Source of the DNA: Phorcus lineatus
Taxonomy: Eukaryota; Mollusca; Gastropoda; Trochida; Trochidae
DNA length: 64,000 nt
NCBI GenBank assembly: GCA_921293015.1
Contig: OV121094.1
Span: 36,392,054 to 36,456,053 of the forward strand
Direction: 5' to 3'
A program made the position numbers and the translations under genes. Below, in pieces: positions 12,798 through 24,500 of the stretch (position 1 is its first letter; each line of letters begins with the position of its first letter). Under the pieces are notes generated by a model. That model saw only the letters and a list, made by a program, of their open reading frames with translations, searched no databases and was not told the DNA's origin.

Positions 12798-14152
12798 CTA
12801 AGAAGATATATACAAGTTTGCAGTACGCTTTTTATGAATATTAAGACAGGTTTTGGCAGATAAAAACGAAACATCTGGACAACTAAGAATAAAACTAACT
12901 TTTTCCCCATCCTCCAAATTTAAAAATCCATCTAAAAGACTTGCACATTCGGATAAAAGTTGTAGTCGCTCATCGTTTAGCACAATCGCCAGGCACACAC
13001 TTCGTAAGATTAAACAAGAAGACGAGACGTAGATTTTCATGGGTTTATTTCTTCTAAGTACTTTGACTAATCTGGCTGTCGATCTTTCTCGCCCGCTTCT
13101 CCTGGGCACCCTCACGACACCCAGCGTGTCTCCGCTCACATGGCTGGTCGTGGCTGTCACCAGCCAATGGCCGAGTCCCGACTGAGACTCAACATCTCAG
13201 TCCCGTGGTTGAGACTCAACCCTCTCTCCAGGACGATGGCTGAGAATGGACTACCTTCTTAAGACAAACCTGGGTCTTATATACCCACAGACTCAGTTGT
13301 CAACACAATGTGACTTGGCAACAGCCTATGGATTATTTCTTAGGGATTACTTGGAGATGGGATTAGCAGAGTATAACAACTATGTTACAATCGGCATACA
13401 AAGGACAATACAATAAAACATGACATTCATTTTCAATAAAACGTTTACAGTAAAAGCAGGTTCTTTCATTTAAAGGACAACCGACATACCGACCAGTCTC
13501 GATTCTTAGCGGCGCTACTCCACATCTAAATAAAGCTAGTGCCTTTCTCATTGCACGCGACATATTGCAATAAACATAAAATTCACACCCGAAATCCGAT
13601 TTAAAAGTACAATATGTGCGCAACTTATTACCTCCCTTGCCATGTATACTATCAACTCGTAAAATATCCTGCTTCCATTTACATACGAAATTATCAAAGA
13701 TAGCCTCAGGAACTTTTGACACTACAAAGGGGATATGATAAACTACATCAATATTATTAAAGTGATCTAGCTTAAGGTCTGACAACATCTTACAAACTCT
13801 AAAATTCCAATTCCGCTTACTTTTTATCGCAAAAACATGACTCCATCTAAAAATCTTACCCGATTAAAATCTAGATGACTGAGACGTCTAAAAACCTCGA
13901 CACACTTCTCCACTGATTAACAACTGTAGGGGACCAGCCCATATCTCCGATAACAACATTAGACGGAGCAAACTTGCGGAAACCAAGAAAGAAACGCATA
14001 GCTCTGTTGTGAACCGCATTAATACAGGAAAAACTATATGTACCCCATATTGCCGAACCATACTCAATAGATGACCATACCATGGACTGATATAACTTAG
14101 TGTAAGTTTGATATTGCATGCCACCCAAAAGTTTAAACTTGGTTATAAGCAA
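12798..14152 (-). pseudogene. LINE A ORF2 C-terminal region, broken
   Basis: Successive minus-strand pieces are 14152-13871 (YTKLYQSMVWSSIEYGSAIW, the segment following the RT thumb) and 13788-13363, which ends in the Cys/His motif ERTCFYCKRFIENECHVLL. The latter is typical of the C-terminus of many invertebrate LINE ORF2 proteins (C-x2-C...E-C/H-HxLLxCP). The last piece, 13160-12798, includes LNDERLQLLSECASLLDGFL. The reading frame changes between pieces. Between the second and third piece lies about 200-350 bp of foreign sequence. The final residues resemble the 66-codon ORF in the 32.7-kb copy. Confidence 0.75.
13030..13375 (-). mobile_element. Possible solo-LTR-like insertion inside LINE A
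   Basis: On the minus strand this segment interrupts the LINE C-terminal coding region. It has a TATATAAG box (near 13273), a GC-richer downstream stretch and an AATAAA near its far end (about 13050). That is the promoter and polyadenylation layout of an LTR. It starts near TGTTATACTC. I cannot find a clean TG...CA pair or a matching target duplication, so the boundaries and the LTR label are tentative. Confidence 0.3.
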
Positions 14153-14155
14153 ACC

Positions 14156-15627
14156 TTAAGCCCTGCTAGCTGAACTTGCTACAACTTTAGCCATAAGACC
14201 AAAATCTAAATGCTCCGATAAAAGAAGTCCTAAATAAATATAACCATCCACAACTTCCAATTGTATATCTCCACAGAAAAATAAAACATTAGATTTAACA
14301 ACTGAAGCAGCTCTAAAATGTACAACCTTAGACTTGGAGCAATTAACAGTCATATTGTTACAAGCAGTCCAGTTATGCAGACACTCACGCATGGTATTAA
14401 GATCCTTTTCACAAGTAGCAATTAAAACTATATCATCTGCATATGCTAATATACCAACATTACAACCATCAATATCAACACCAATAGACAAATTGTTGAT
14501 AGTTACAATAAGATCATCAAACATCAAACCATTGAGTATAAAATCCATTGAGGTTAACAGAACATTTTACATTTTTGTAGATTGACATTATGGCTTTGAA
14601 CATACACCCGTTCACACCGATTGCGTCCAATTTTCTCCATAGCAGTGTTCTATCTATACAATCGTAGGCCTTCTTAAAGTCTATAAAGGCAGTGAAAGTC
14701 GATTTACGTTGTAGCTTCCGGGTTTCAATTATAGAGGTAAGACTAGAAATGTGTTCAGTAGTTGATCGATGTTTTCTAAAGGCATTTTGGAAATCATGTG
14801 TAAGCTCATTTTCTTCTGTGTACTGATAAAATCTGTTGTTCAGAATTTCGCAGTATAGTTTGTAGGAGGCACTAGCAAGTGTGATGCCTCGGTACGACAT
14901 CGGGTCTCGCCGGTCGTCTGCTCCTGACTTAGGGATGGGGGTAATAATCCCCTGGGCCCAGCTCGAGGGTACATAACCAGTCTTATAACACGTTAGAAGA
15001 GTTTATGCAAATAAGATATACAAGCGACATTTTTAGGACATCAGCTGGGATATTGTCGAAGCCGGGAGATTTTCCCTTCTTTGTTTGACTTACTGCCAGT
15101 TGCACTTCTTCTAAAGTAATGTGATTGTCAAAAACACTTTCTTCGTCTTGAGACACGTAGACATCTGGATTGTTGCTACTACTGGTTGTACTGTTTAATA
15201 AGTCCTTGTACTCTGTCCGCCATTTGTCAAGTACTTCTGTGACGTCATTACTAATGCTTCCGTCACTCCGCTTCACTTCCATCGGGATTTTCTTCCTCCG
15301 GTCGTAACCTACTCCAATTCGCCCGATCTTTCTCCAGAAGTCGCCGTCGTTAGCATCGCACAATTCCTCCAACTCCTGAAGTGTACGCCTGGTGTGGTCC
15401 CGCTGAGTATGTTTGTCAAACAGTTTCCGCTTTGTTACATAGGCGTGTTTTAGAACACGCTTACTGGGGCCATGACACTTACACCAGCGCCTTTCAGCGT
15501 CATACATGTCGTTCCAGAGTTGAGATAGATAGTCAGTCCACCAAGCCTTCTTCGTTCTATGTCTTTTACTAACTGACGAGCTGATCGACGTTTTGATAAT
15601 GACTTTTGTAGGAAGCTTGTTCACCAT
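14156..15627 (-). pseudogene. LINE A reverse transcriptase domain, motif B missing
   Basis: The pieces, in element order, are as follows. 15627-14983 ends in KGKSPGFDNIPADVLK, the first RT block. 14900-14517 carries YRGITLASASYKL, QNAFRKHRSTTEH and motif A AFIDFKKAYDCIDRTLLW. 14548-14156 carries the catalytic motif C LAYADDIVLIA, motif D NCSKSKVVHF and the primer-grip-like YLGLLLS. Motif B (usually GxxQGxxLSPxLF) is absent because the second and third pieces overlap where it should be. This points to a short deletion with a frame change. The YADD catalytic pair is intact, but the enzyme cannot be functional without the B region. Confidence 0.85.
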
Positions 15628-15684
15628 TTCTGACCTAACAATGTCTTTAAAATCATCAAACGCACAGTCAATATCTTCTTGACG

Positions 15685-16005
15685 CTAAATAGACTTAGAA
15701 AGGCTATCAATTACATCATTTAGGGAATTAACACATGATTCAGATGATATAAAATCACTTATTATAGATGAAGTATCACATTTTACTGCCGTTGTTGTTT
15801 CACAATTATCGGGTAAGCATGTCGTTAAAAAAGTTGAACATAACTCTATATCCCAAGTAAGTATGGAGTGATCCAGTTTCAGAATGGAGTTAGCGCTTGC
15901 TACACCGACACAGGCAGATTCGTCAACAAACGAGTTAGGTCGTACCACACGAAACGTAGAGAACGATTCTAGTTGTTCATATGGGCATATGCAATAGTCA
16001 ACCAC
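15685..16005 (-). pseudogene. LINE A endonuclease C-terminal part and linker
   Basis: Continues the endonuclease in a shifted frame. VDYCICPYEQLESF and later KLDHSILTWDIEL correspond to the final strands and the (S)DHs catalytic histidine block of APE-type endonucleases. The overlap of a few bases with the 16651-15998 frame marks a frameshift. Confidence 0.75.
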
Positions 16006-16651
16006 TAGTCAAACCCCTTGGTGATACGTAAGTATAGTCGATGTCACTTTCACTCCTTCCGTTTAACATACAGTAATTGGCACCGATTAGAAAATCAATT
16101 AAAATCCTTCCTTGTGAATTAACCACTGTATCTAACACATTTCTCTGAGGTAGCACATCCACGCCCTCTACAACATCAGACAGATCTCCACATCTACTAT
16201 TAAAATCTCCACAGATGAAAGAAATGCCTGGCTGATAATATTGGTAAGTCTGTAGTAGAAGTGTGTCGAAGAATTCTGTCGCATCTACATTCCTACTGGA
16301 ATTTTCCGGTGGGAGATAACATACACATGCAATAACACTACAGTCACTTACACCCTTATGGCTAAGTTTAAGCCATAAAATACCTTCATGTGAATTGTCT
16401 AAAATATTTATATTAAAAGTATCTAATAAACAATTCTTAATTAAAAACCCAACGCCACCCGATCCACACTTAGCTTTTGTGTGAAGTTGGGTTCTATTAT
16501 GGCCAAACCATACATAATCGTCTAAAATCATTTTATCTTCTCCCGTTAGATGTGTCTCTGCCAGTCCGATAATGTCTAGATCCGCCGCTTGTAAACATGA
16601 TGAGCGAATCACATTGTTTTCCGAGTCTACAGAAGTTGACCACCCTGCCAC
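15998..16651 (-). pseudogene. LINE A AP endonuclease N-terminal part
   Basis: This 217-codon open frame carries the EEP-family blocks: LDIIGLAETHLTG (catalytic Glu), GSGGVGFLIK, FICGDFNSRCGD (catalytic Asp and Asn) and SDIDYTYVSPRG. In an active LINE this domain nicks the target DNA for target-primed reverse transcription. The very start (ENNVIRSSCLQAADLDIIGLA) matches the endonuclease start in the 29.7-29.9 kb copy (ENNVLRSD...), which ties the two copies to one family. The frame breaks near 16,000. Confidence 0.85.
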
Positions 16652-16672
16652 ATTCCAAAACCCGCATGTGAG

Positions 16673-16870
16673 CTAATGTCTGGTATGCACTCTGTTGCCA
16701 CTGTGTGCCTGTTCGTCGTTGCTGTGACCTCTATTATTGTATCCTCGCTCCTGATTGGGTGAACGTGACCAGAAGCCATCACGTGGTCTGTGTCTGTGTT
16801 GATATGGCAATGAAGGTGTGCCCTTAAAGAAATGCACGTAATATGGATTAGGGGGCTTTACAAATAACAA
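16673..16870 (-). pseudogene. LINE A ORF1 C-terminal tail
   Basis: An Arg/Gly/Ser/His-rich tail (RHRPRDGFWSRSPNQERGY and so on) lies immediately before the endonuclease. Its composition and position match the C-terminus of the intact ORF1 at 29932-31038. The rest of ORF1 is missing, consistent with 5' truncation of the insertion around 16.87 kb. Confidence 0.6.
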
Positions 16871-19425
16871 TACATCTTAACATTTTCGAGATTCTCAGAG
16901 AGACGAAAAGCAAGACTGAAAGTCTCCACAAGTTTATAATGATATCATCTGTCATTATTGCAGCATTGAAGGCCGACATAAAAAAGGGAAATTTACAATA
17001 TTGATATGTGTCTCAGCGGCCACGTTAACTGTGTCTGCGGTTTTTCCTGTAATAACCTCTCCCATTCATTGAATGATATTAACTTAAGAGCTCCAAAGCA
17101 TCAGTTCTGTCTACATTTGAAGATTTTAGTCTTGTTTAGACTTGTAAAAAAACCATTTATCAATGATGCGCGCTTAGCTTTATTGTGTTACATGCAACCA
17201 TATTCTTCGAGTTATCAAGATATCTGGTTAATATCTGCGATGCGACTTTGGATTGTGTTGGACTTCAGATTGGCTTACTAAAATTAAAATCTAGATAATC
17301 TATTCTAGAAACCATTTATTACGTTGAATTTGAGTGCTAGTGGCATTTTGCTATTTGATTTTTTTTCCATTAAAGTTCAGATGGAAAATTAGTTTAAAGA
17401 AAATTCTCGAATGTATGTACTGGTAATCATTCACGTTAAATCATAAACTGAGTGCCTGTGAGGCTCCATGGAAACATCGCGATTTCGGATCAATGTTACG
17501 GCACTTAATCTAAAATGGAATCAGACAACTTTGTTGTATTGGCTGCGAGTAGTGGGATTATAGATGGTGAAGTGTAGAACTACGATTTCCTTTATTTCCA
17601 CATTATATTCTTCTACATTTTCTTATCTTTGGTTAATATGAAAATCTAAGGTAAATACTTTCATACATTCAGCAAGTGAAGATTTTTAAATTCAACAACC
17701 CCACTGGAAGTGAAAACTGAGCCTCTTTACTTGGTTCTTTTGGAGTTGTCTTGATCGCCTTTCGTTAACAATTTATTTTTTGTATCAGATTGATAATGAC
17801 GATTAATCGAAACACCATTGTTCATCAAGGATTATGTGGCATCACTTGAAGTTTTGATTTGCTTCATTTTCGAAGTTTTAAGCAAAAGATTGTACCTTGT
17901 ATCATTTAATTTTGTGTAGACATTATTATCAGTGTTAACCTATTGTAATATGTGTGTTTTATCAATGTAATTTTGAATTAATAATGGACTCGTTGTTACT
18001 CATGACTGGGTTTCCATTTAGGTTTGCTTGTTGTTATCTTAAAACAATAACGGTGTAAACATTGAAGCAGCTACTAAAGTATCTACTGTATTATTCATAG
18101 CCAACCTACATGCCTAGCAGTTAGAAACCATAGAAAGTATTTTATCAGGCAATACAAGTATATTTATTTTATGACGCTATAATTGATTTTATGAAGCTAT
18201 CGACCAACAGAGTTGTGTCAGTCGTCGAGTTCTATCTACCAGAAAGAAAAATGGAAAGCAAATGTGGCACTGTTTTTTTTGTTTACGTCAGCCGTCTCTG
18301 ACAGGTTCTAATTCGAAACCGCAAGACAGATATCCGCTTCTCGGGACGGACCTTTTGCGCAAATTACATGTCAATAGTAACAACAGCCATAGTTTTTAAA
18401 AATGTTTTTTATCATCCGTTTTGCTCAAATATAATAAGCAGAAGAGGAATAAAAGTAGTTGAAGACACTGCTGTTAAATCTTTAAAATAAACTTAGTTAA
18501 AGTTGTCCATGATATGTTCTAAAGAAAACGTTTGTTGCACTGGTAAATGAAGTTAGAACATGGAGGTTATTGATACAAAGTAACGCAAATACATTTCATA
18601 CGTGGATGGATGATTGACATTTTTATTTCACATTGAAAGGGTAGAGATTTCCTTTGGTCTAATTATATCATTTTATGCCATGACATAACCTAAACTTTTT
18701 AAGGCATTCACTCCAAAAGGATACTTCCAAACAGCCTCAATACATCTTCAAATCGCAAATTGATGTACAGTTTTCGTGATATCAAAGATTCTTGAATCGC
18801 AGGCCGACAGTATCGATTTCAACGGAAGAGAACCTGGACACCAGTCGATTTACGTGGCCTTGACATCATGTTAAAGTTAAAATGATACTTTTATCTCTTT
18901 TCTTTTGATACTAGCTAAAGAACCGTTGCACCCTTAATTTTCAAATTTGCTATCACTATTCAGTGAACAGGTACCTAGACACCAGACTCTTTTTGGTGAC
19001 CCTGACATCAGTTTCAAGGTCACTACAAGACTGTTCAGGTATTTTCTTAAAATTGTAGTTGTTTTTTGTGTCTTTTATTTCGTACCACAATGCATTAAAC
19101 AGTGTTTACTTGGGTCATCCTGTCAACTTTGTTTTCTACTGCGTTTTCAATTTCATATTCGAAGAACAAATAAACGTAACAGGTTCGTTTCCAAGTTGAA
19201 AACTTTATTATTGTAATGACCACAATATCCAAAATCATATGCTGTGGGCCATTCAATATTTTAACAACACTTATTATAATCAAACATGAACCCTGTGTTT
19301 CCATCATTTTAGCTCATTTTAAAGTGCGGCGTTAACATGTTAACATTTTTAGTCTTATTTCAATTTACGTTTCATATCAGTTTTTACCACTGGTTTGTCT
19401 GTCATAAAAATTGGAGATAGCAAAA
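16871..19425. other. No gene seen
   Basis: AT-rich. A 91-codon plus ORF (17006-17281) and 89- and 70-codon ORFs near 19.0-19.3 kb lack motifs. Two loosely similar segments, near 18830 and 18962 (ACACCAG...CTTGACATCA and ACACCAGACT...CCTGACATCA), suggest an old local duplication. Confidence 0.45.
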
Positions 19426-19528
19426 TGGGCCGAAGGACAAAACGGCCGAAAAATAGTAAAAAAGGCCGAGCCAAAACGTCATAAAGGCTAAATTCAAAAG
19501 TCAAAACGGCCGAGGAAAAAGGCCGTAT
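19426..19528. repeat. AAAA-CGGCCGA short-motif repeat
   Basis: Seven irregularly spaced GGCCGA/GGCCG words separated by A-rich spacers (for example AAAACGGCCGAAAAATAG and AAAAAAGGCCGAGCC). Their self-complementary CGGCCG cores contrast strongly with the AT-rich surroundings. It lies just upstream of the LINE fragment at 19.64 kb. Origin unknown. Confidence 0.6.
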
Positions 19529-19639
19529 TTATTTTAACTTTATATCAAGTAGTACAATCATAAAATTAATTTTGATATGCTTTTGTTTTGTTATCGTCTT
19601 CTATATCCATTTTTTGGGTGGCTCACATTTTACATATTT

Positions 19640-20620
19640 TCTTACCTTATTATCTCCGTTAACAGTCTTTCCATTGGAGTGACCATTAATGACAAAATAG
19701 TGAGTGTTCTGGCTTATGCTGACGACATCGTGATTCTTGCTGAGACTGAAGAAGAACTAAATATGTTGTTGGACTGTCTTCATATTTGGTGTAGAAATAA
19801 TAGATTAACCATCAACAACTCTAAATCCAAAAATTGTTCATTTTAGGGATGCTTCAGTGGAAAGAACAGAGTGTGAATTCAGATGTGGCAGTCAAATATT
19901 AGAAGTAGTGAATCATTATTGTTATTTGGGCCTGCTACTGACAGAACATTTAGATTATAATAGAATGGCAAAGGCAGCAGCAAATTCAGCTAGTAGAGCT
20001 CTGGGACTGTTGATATCAAATATAAGACTATAGGAGGTATATGCACTACAGAACCTACAGTAAACTCCACGACAGGATGGTTTTGTCTATCATGGAATAT
20101 GGAGCCGGTTTCTCGGGCACGTATAATACATCTTATGTTGATGCTTTACACAACCGAGCTCTGTGTTTCTTTCTCGGCCTAAGGAAATTTGCACCTAACC
20201 ATGCCGTCTGTGGAGTCATGGGATGGACCCCACCGATTGTTCGCCGCTGGGTTGCTGTAATGAGACCAGATACAAAGACAAGACTTATTCATCAAGAACG
20301 TCTCAACTACGTCATCCTCAAATGGAGACATCGCTGGGCGAAGCGTCGGTAAAACAATCGAAGCTTGAGAATCGTTCAGCAACTTGACAAGTTAGGATTA
20401 CGACATTTTGGACCCATGGAACATAAATACAGACCTAAGTACGTAGCTGCTACAATACAAGAGAAAATGATGGAAGAATATAATCTGGATTGGAGACGAC
20501 AAACACCTTCTTTCATCATTCTGATAAACAGAGAACCTACTCTCATCCGCGTGTCTGCCGTCCTTGACGTGCCCACCATAATCTATTCTGGCGATTTGAA
20601 ATGGTTCGAATTGTACTTGA
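19640..20620 (+). pseudogene. Family A LINE reverse transcriptase fragment
   Basis: The plus strand reads LSIGVTINDKIVSVLAYADD followed by IVILAETEEELN, then (frame change) EVVNHYCYLGLLLTEHLDYN and the following ASRALGLL. It then reads further ORF2 C-terminal sequence (RMVLSIMEYGAGFSGTY, NRALCFFLGLRKFAP). Each block aligns with LINE A at 14.55-13.9 kb (LSIGVDIDG, YLGLLLSEHLDFG, NRAMRFFLGFRKFAP). Only motif C and downstream remain, and the YADD pair is intact. Stops and frame changes mark it as a dead fragment. Confidence 0.85.
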
Positions 20621-21307
20621 TTAGTGTCCGGTTCGAATACATCTGACCATTGTTTATCATTTCAGACTATGAAGCAATCCTGTTTCGGTCTCTGTAAGGC
20701 TTGATGTACCACACATTTTACTTGAAGAAAATATGAAGCTATTTACTCGAGCATGATGTCAATCTATAACATGATCTAATCAGCAGGATCATTATTCCGT
20801 ACTGCGTGTTAGCAAACACGGTTGAAACAAATCAACGCGTCCTTAACACATGCTTGCAGATTTGATGAGTTTAAATGTTCATGACAATTTTTTTGACTTA
20901 CTTCCTCGAGTAAGTACACATCAAGATATCTCATTTCCATTATTATGTTTGAAACATTTGTATATCATTTGGTACAGCCTCTGCACTTTAAATGAACAGC
21001 AATTCATGCAGACCTTAACACTTAATAACAAATTGATATAGTCATGTCTACACGCTAAAAGGTTCCGTGATAATTCAGAGTAAACATTGCGATAATTCTC
21101 CACAAAATCTGGATCTAGGGTAAGATAGAATCGACTTCATTACCTCTTTTAGAGTGGCTTGTTTCCTATCAGATATATAAGCGACTTCAATCCCCTTCAT
21201 CGAACAGAGTACAGGCATGGGTAGAAATAGGTTTCGATAGTTTGTTATCGGTTTTGAACACTATAAAGATTTAATTTGATTGACCTGGTTCAGCCGACTC
21301 GGGTTCA
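20621..21307. other. No gene seen
   Basis: AT-rich sequence with no recognisable feature. Confidence 0.5.
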
Positions 21308-21545
21308 GAGAGGTGAGTTGGTGTTTAACGCCGCTTTCAAGATTATTTCACTTATATCGCGGCTGCCAGTATTATTGCAGGGAGAAAGCCCGCAACACCA
21401 TTGTGGTAATGCATTGCGGTGAAACCTGCGAGCATCGGCTGGAACTAGCAAACCATGGGTGGTACTGCGCTGATTTTCAGTGTAGCATTGCACCCAAACT
21501 TGACTGCGTGTAGAAAAGTTCTCTACTGCAGACAAAGTTGCCGAG
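21308..21545 (-). repeat. SINE, inverted orientation, head-truncated
   Basis: The reverse complement gives the SINE tail (ending AACTCACCTC), GCGATATAAGTGAAATA, CAATAATACTGGCAG, GTTTCACCGCAATGCAT and the body ATGCTACACTGAAAATCAG. It then gives TCTACACGCAG and CAACTTTGTCTGCAGTAGAG. The pol III box A is missing, so it is 5'-truncated near box B. It contains two short ORFs that are only SINE sequence. Confidence 0.85.
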
Positions 21546-24500
21546 CCCCTGGCCGGGTTCAGTGAAAAATATTGAAACAGATTTATAATATACTCACTCG
21601 TTCGTTACCCTTCGTTGGTGTGTTTGCCAAGTCTAGATTTCAAAAGCTCGATAATCTCCTTCATCACTATTTTATGAAAATTGCTAGGGATGTGCGTAAG
21701 CGCTCGCAAACATTCAACGGTAGAAACAGGATTCCTGTCTCGAACATTATTATGATATGTAAATACTAATCAGGGCGGGTCATAATGTAGGAGTCACTTT
21801 TAAAAAAGGACGAATCTAAGACCAATGACGTTCGGCGGGACATTGTTATGGATGAATCCGTTACGGTCACGTCCTGACAAATAGCTTGGGAAAACGAACT
21901 CTCCCTTGGATTGGCAAACCAGCGGCATCGGAGAAGAAAATAAAAATGCTTTCAATTTCATTTGGGTGTCAATCTATTTGACAGAAAGCAACGTGAGATC
22001 ATCAATGAGAACAAGGAAAAGGAGATGAGTGCCTATTTATAAAACGGGAAGCTATTAACCGAACGTAATGATATTAAGTCCATGTACCACTTATTTCGGA
22101 ACCTCGATTGACTCTAAACCGAACGTTTTTACTCCGTCAAAAACTGCAAGGTTTGTGAACAGAGTGAATTTTGTTGTGGAAGCGTCATCAAACATTTACT
22201 CCGATAAGCTCTAGGTCGAGCTCGCATGTCGCATGTAATTCTACATGACACAAAGACAGCTGGGTTTGTGATACATCAGAATCTCGTCCTGAAGCTGATA
22301 CCACATCAAGAACTGACCAGCATAAAGCATTCCAACGCTCTATGTTTCATCCTCGCAGATTTATATCATGGAATTTTGATAGCTTGGATTATTTTCGATT
22401 TTTTTACTATAGTTTTTATTCGATAATTACCTTGATACATGTATAACTATACCCGAGCTTTGTGGTTATGAATTGAAAAATAGGTAGGCACTAAATTACC
22501 AAAATATGGTAGACTTTCAGGTGAAATTTATGCTTTAAGCAAGTCCGAATACTGAATTTCATCCAAGTTGTCATTGAACTGAAATAAACAGTTAAACAGT
22601 TAAACAGGATTAATATAAATAAATGACACACAGGTTGATTAACATGTTAGAAACAAAGGTCGTAGATTTCAGATTTCGTTAAAGTTCAGTTTCGATCGGG
22701 GCTGCTTCACATAGGTTAATAAAGGAAGATGGCAGAACATTCACAGGCTATCGAGAATTTCTATTGAAGGACTGATATTCATTTCTATTTGTTCTATTTG
22801 GAAAGGGACGACTGAATATATTTCAACAAAAAACAGTATCTGATAAAAAATGGTGGAGACCTTTTTCGATAGCACTAAAGCACGCTAATAATTTGTAAAT
22901 CTAAATAATGAGTAGCTAATACTTTATCTTTCCCAACGATCCGCATACCATAAATGTACATACATAATATATCATAATTTGAGAATATGTACGTATTCAC
23001 GTAATATGGTAAATGACAACAGAAAGAAAGGAATAAAAATGAGACAGGAAAGGGACAATTGATTATATTTCAACGTGACATAATGTAACTTTGATCTTTA
23101 CACTTTTAAATAGCAAACACTTAAGGATGTTGAATATATAACAACATTGAATTTCTTTAGCCGAAATGAAGAATATTTCGTTTTCAAATTTAAAAAAAAA
23201 ACATTAACAGAGAAAAACTTCTTGTATCATCATTTACACTGAATTGAAATTGTGTTTCATCAGTTTGTGGGAACTATTGTATTTTATTCCGAGGCCATGT
23301 TAGGAAATGAAGGTTAGATCACATAGGTTCAAGATTTCACATCAAATAAATGCTGCCCTTCTTACCATGTGGCATTGTATTCTTCATATTGAGTTACTAC
23401 TAAAGCAACGTTTATATAATTTCCTTTGTATGCTACTCACAAATGTCTTCAGAGACATGTTAAACCTTTTATAGAAATGTTTGTGAAGTTGTTATTTCTA
23501 ATGATCGATACCGTCGCATACAGAGACAAATCATTAAGTGTCATAATGTAAATATTTTCTCCTGGAGAGAGTCTCAATAATTATCTGAAAGTAAACACCA
23601 AATAACGAGATCAATTCAAACAGTTAAGCCATTGATGACAAGCAACTCGCCAGCCGAATGAAAGTCAACACTTATACGATGATTCGACATTCGGTCTCTA
23701 TTTATCCCAGTTGCTCTATTACTAACCCATATAACCACAATTATCTGAAACTATTCTATTTATACAAGCTATGCGATCAATACTGTTAGAGGTGCTCCGC
23801 CATCCTATGCGCAATGAAAGCCTGAAGTTCCACCTTTTATTACTTCTACTGATCTTCAAGCAATGACCTTCGTTCAAACGACAATCTTTAGTGTTCATTA
23901 ATGTAAGGCCTCTTATTCCACTCAATATCAAATAATAAACTTGTTGAATGTTGAACAATCTGTGATACCAACAAATATAAATCTTCATATGACAAGATGC
24001 TTTTTTAAAATTTCAATTGCATAAAAGAGAAATTTCGTAGTAATCAGATAGATGTATCGGTTTTTGGATTACGATTTTACAATATTTGCAAAATGATAGA
24101 TGAAGACAACAAACAATTTGAATTTAGTTAATGATGGTGCGAAGATATGCAATTTGTTTCAATTGTTTTAAATTTAGTGTTGGTAGCACATGAAAAAACA
24201 TTGTGTTCCCAAGGACTTAAAAATTCCGAAATGTTTCAAGCTAAGCAATGGGTTCGGGGGCGAAATTGTTATAAAACAGGATTTACATTCATTTACATTA
24301 CTATGCTTGACATGGATTATTACTGCTACAATTACAGTAAGAATGCAATCGTAGGCTCGAAGATAAATCTGCTCACCAAACGTTATAATATCTCTGATCC
24401 TCTGCAAAACACAACTACAACACATTTTCATAGCAGTAAGATTGAGAATTCTTAACATGACCAAAAGCTAATATGATTTGGATAAAAGATGCGTAATTTT

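Larger units (their letters stand above)
12602..16870 (-). mobile_element. Family A non-LTR retrotransposon, near full length, inactive
   Basis: Read on the minus strand the order is ORF1 C-terminus (16870-16673), AP endonuclease (16651-15685), reverse transcriptase (15627-14156), thumb and C-terminal Cys/His region (14152-12798), a 3' UTR, and a (CTGT)n tail at 12602-12628. The order and motifs are those of an APE-type LINE of the CR1/Jockey-like kind; I cannot fix the clade. Frameshifts, a missing reverse transcriptase motif B and a foreign insertion near 13.2 kb show it is dead. The 5' end lies inside ORF1, the usual 5' truncation. Related copies lie at 19.6, 29.5, 32.6 and 34.4 kb. Confidence 0.88.

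Noticed and set aside
17006..17281. 91-codon plus ORF
   Set aside because: No signal peptide, domain or neighbour context that supports a gene.
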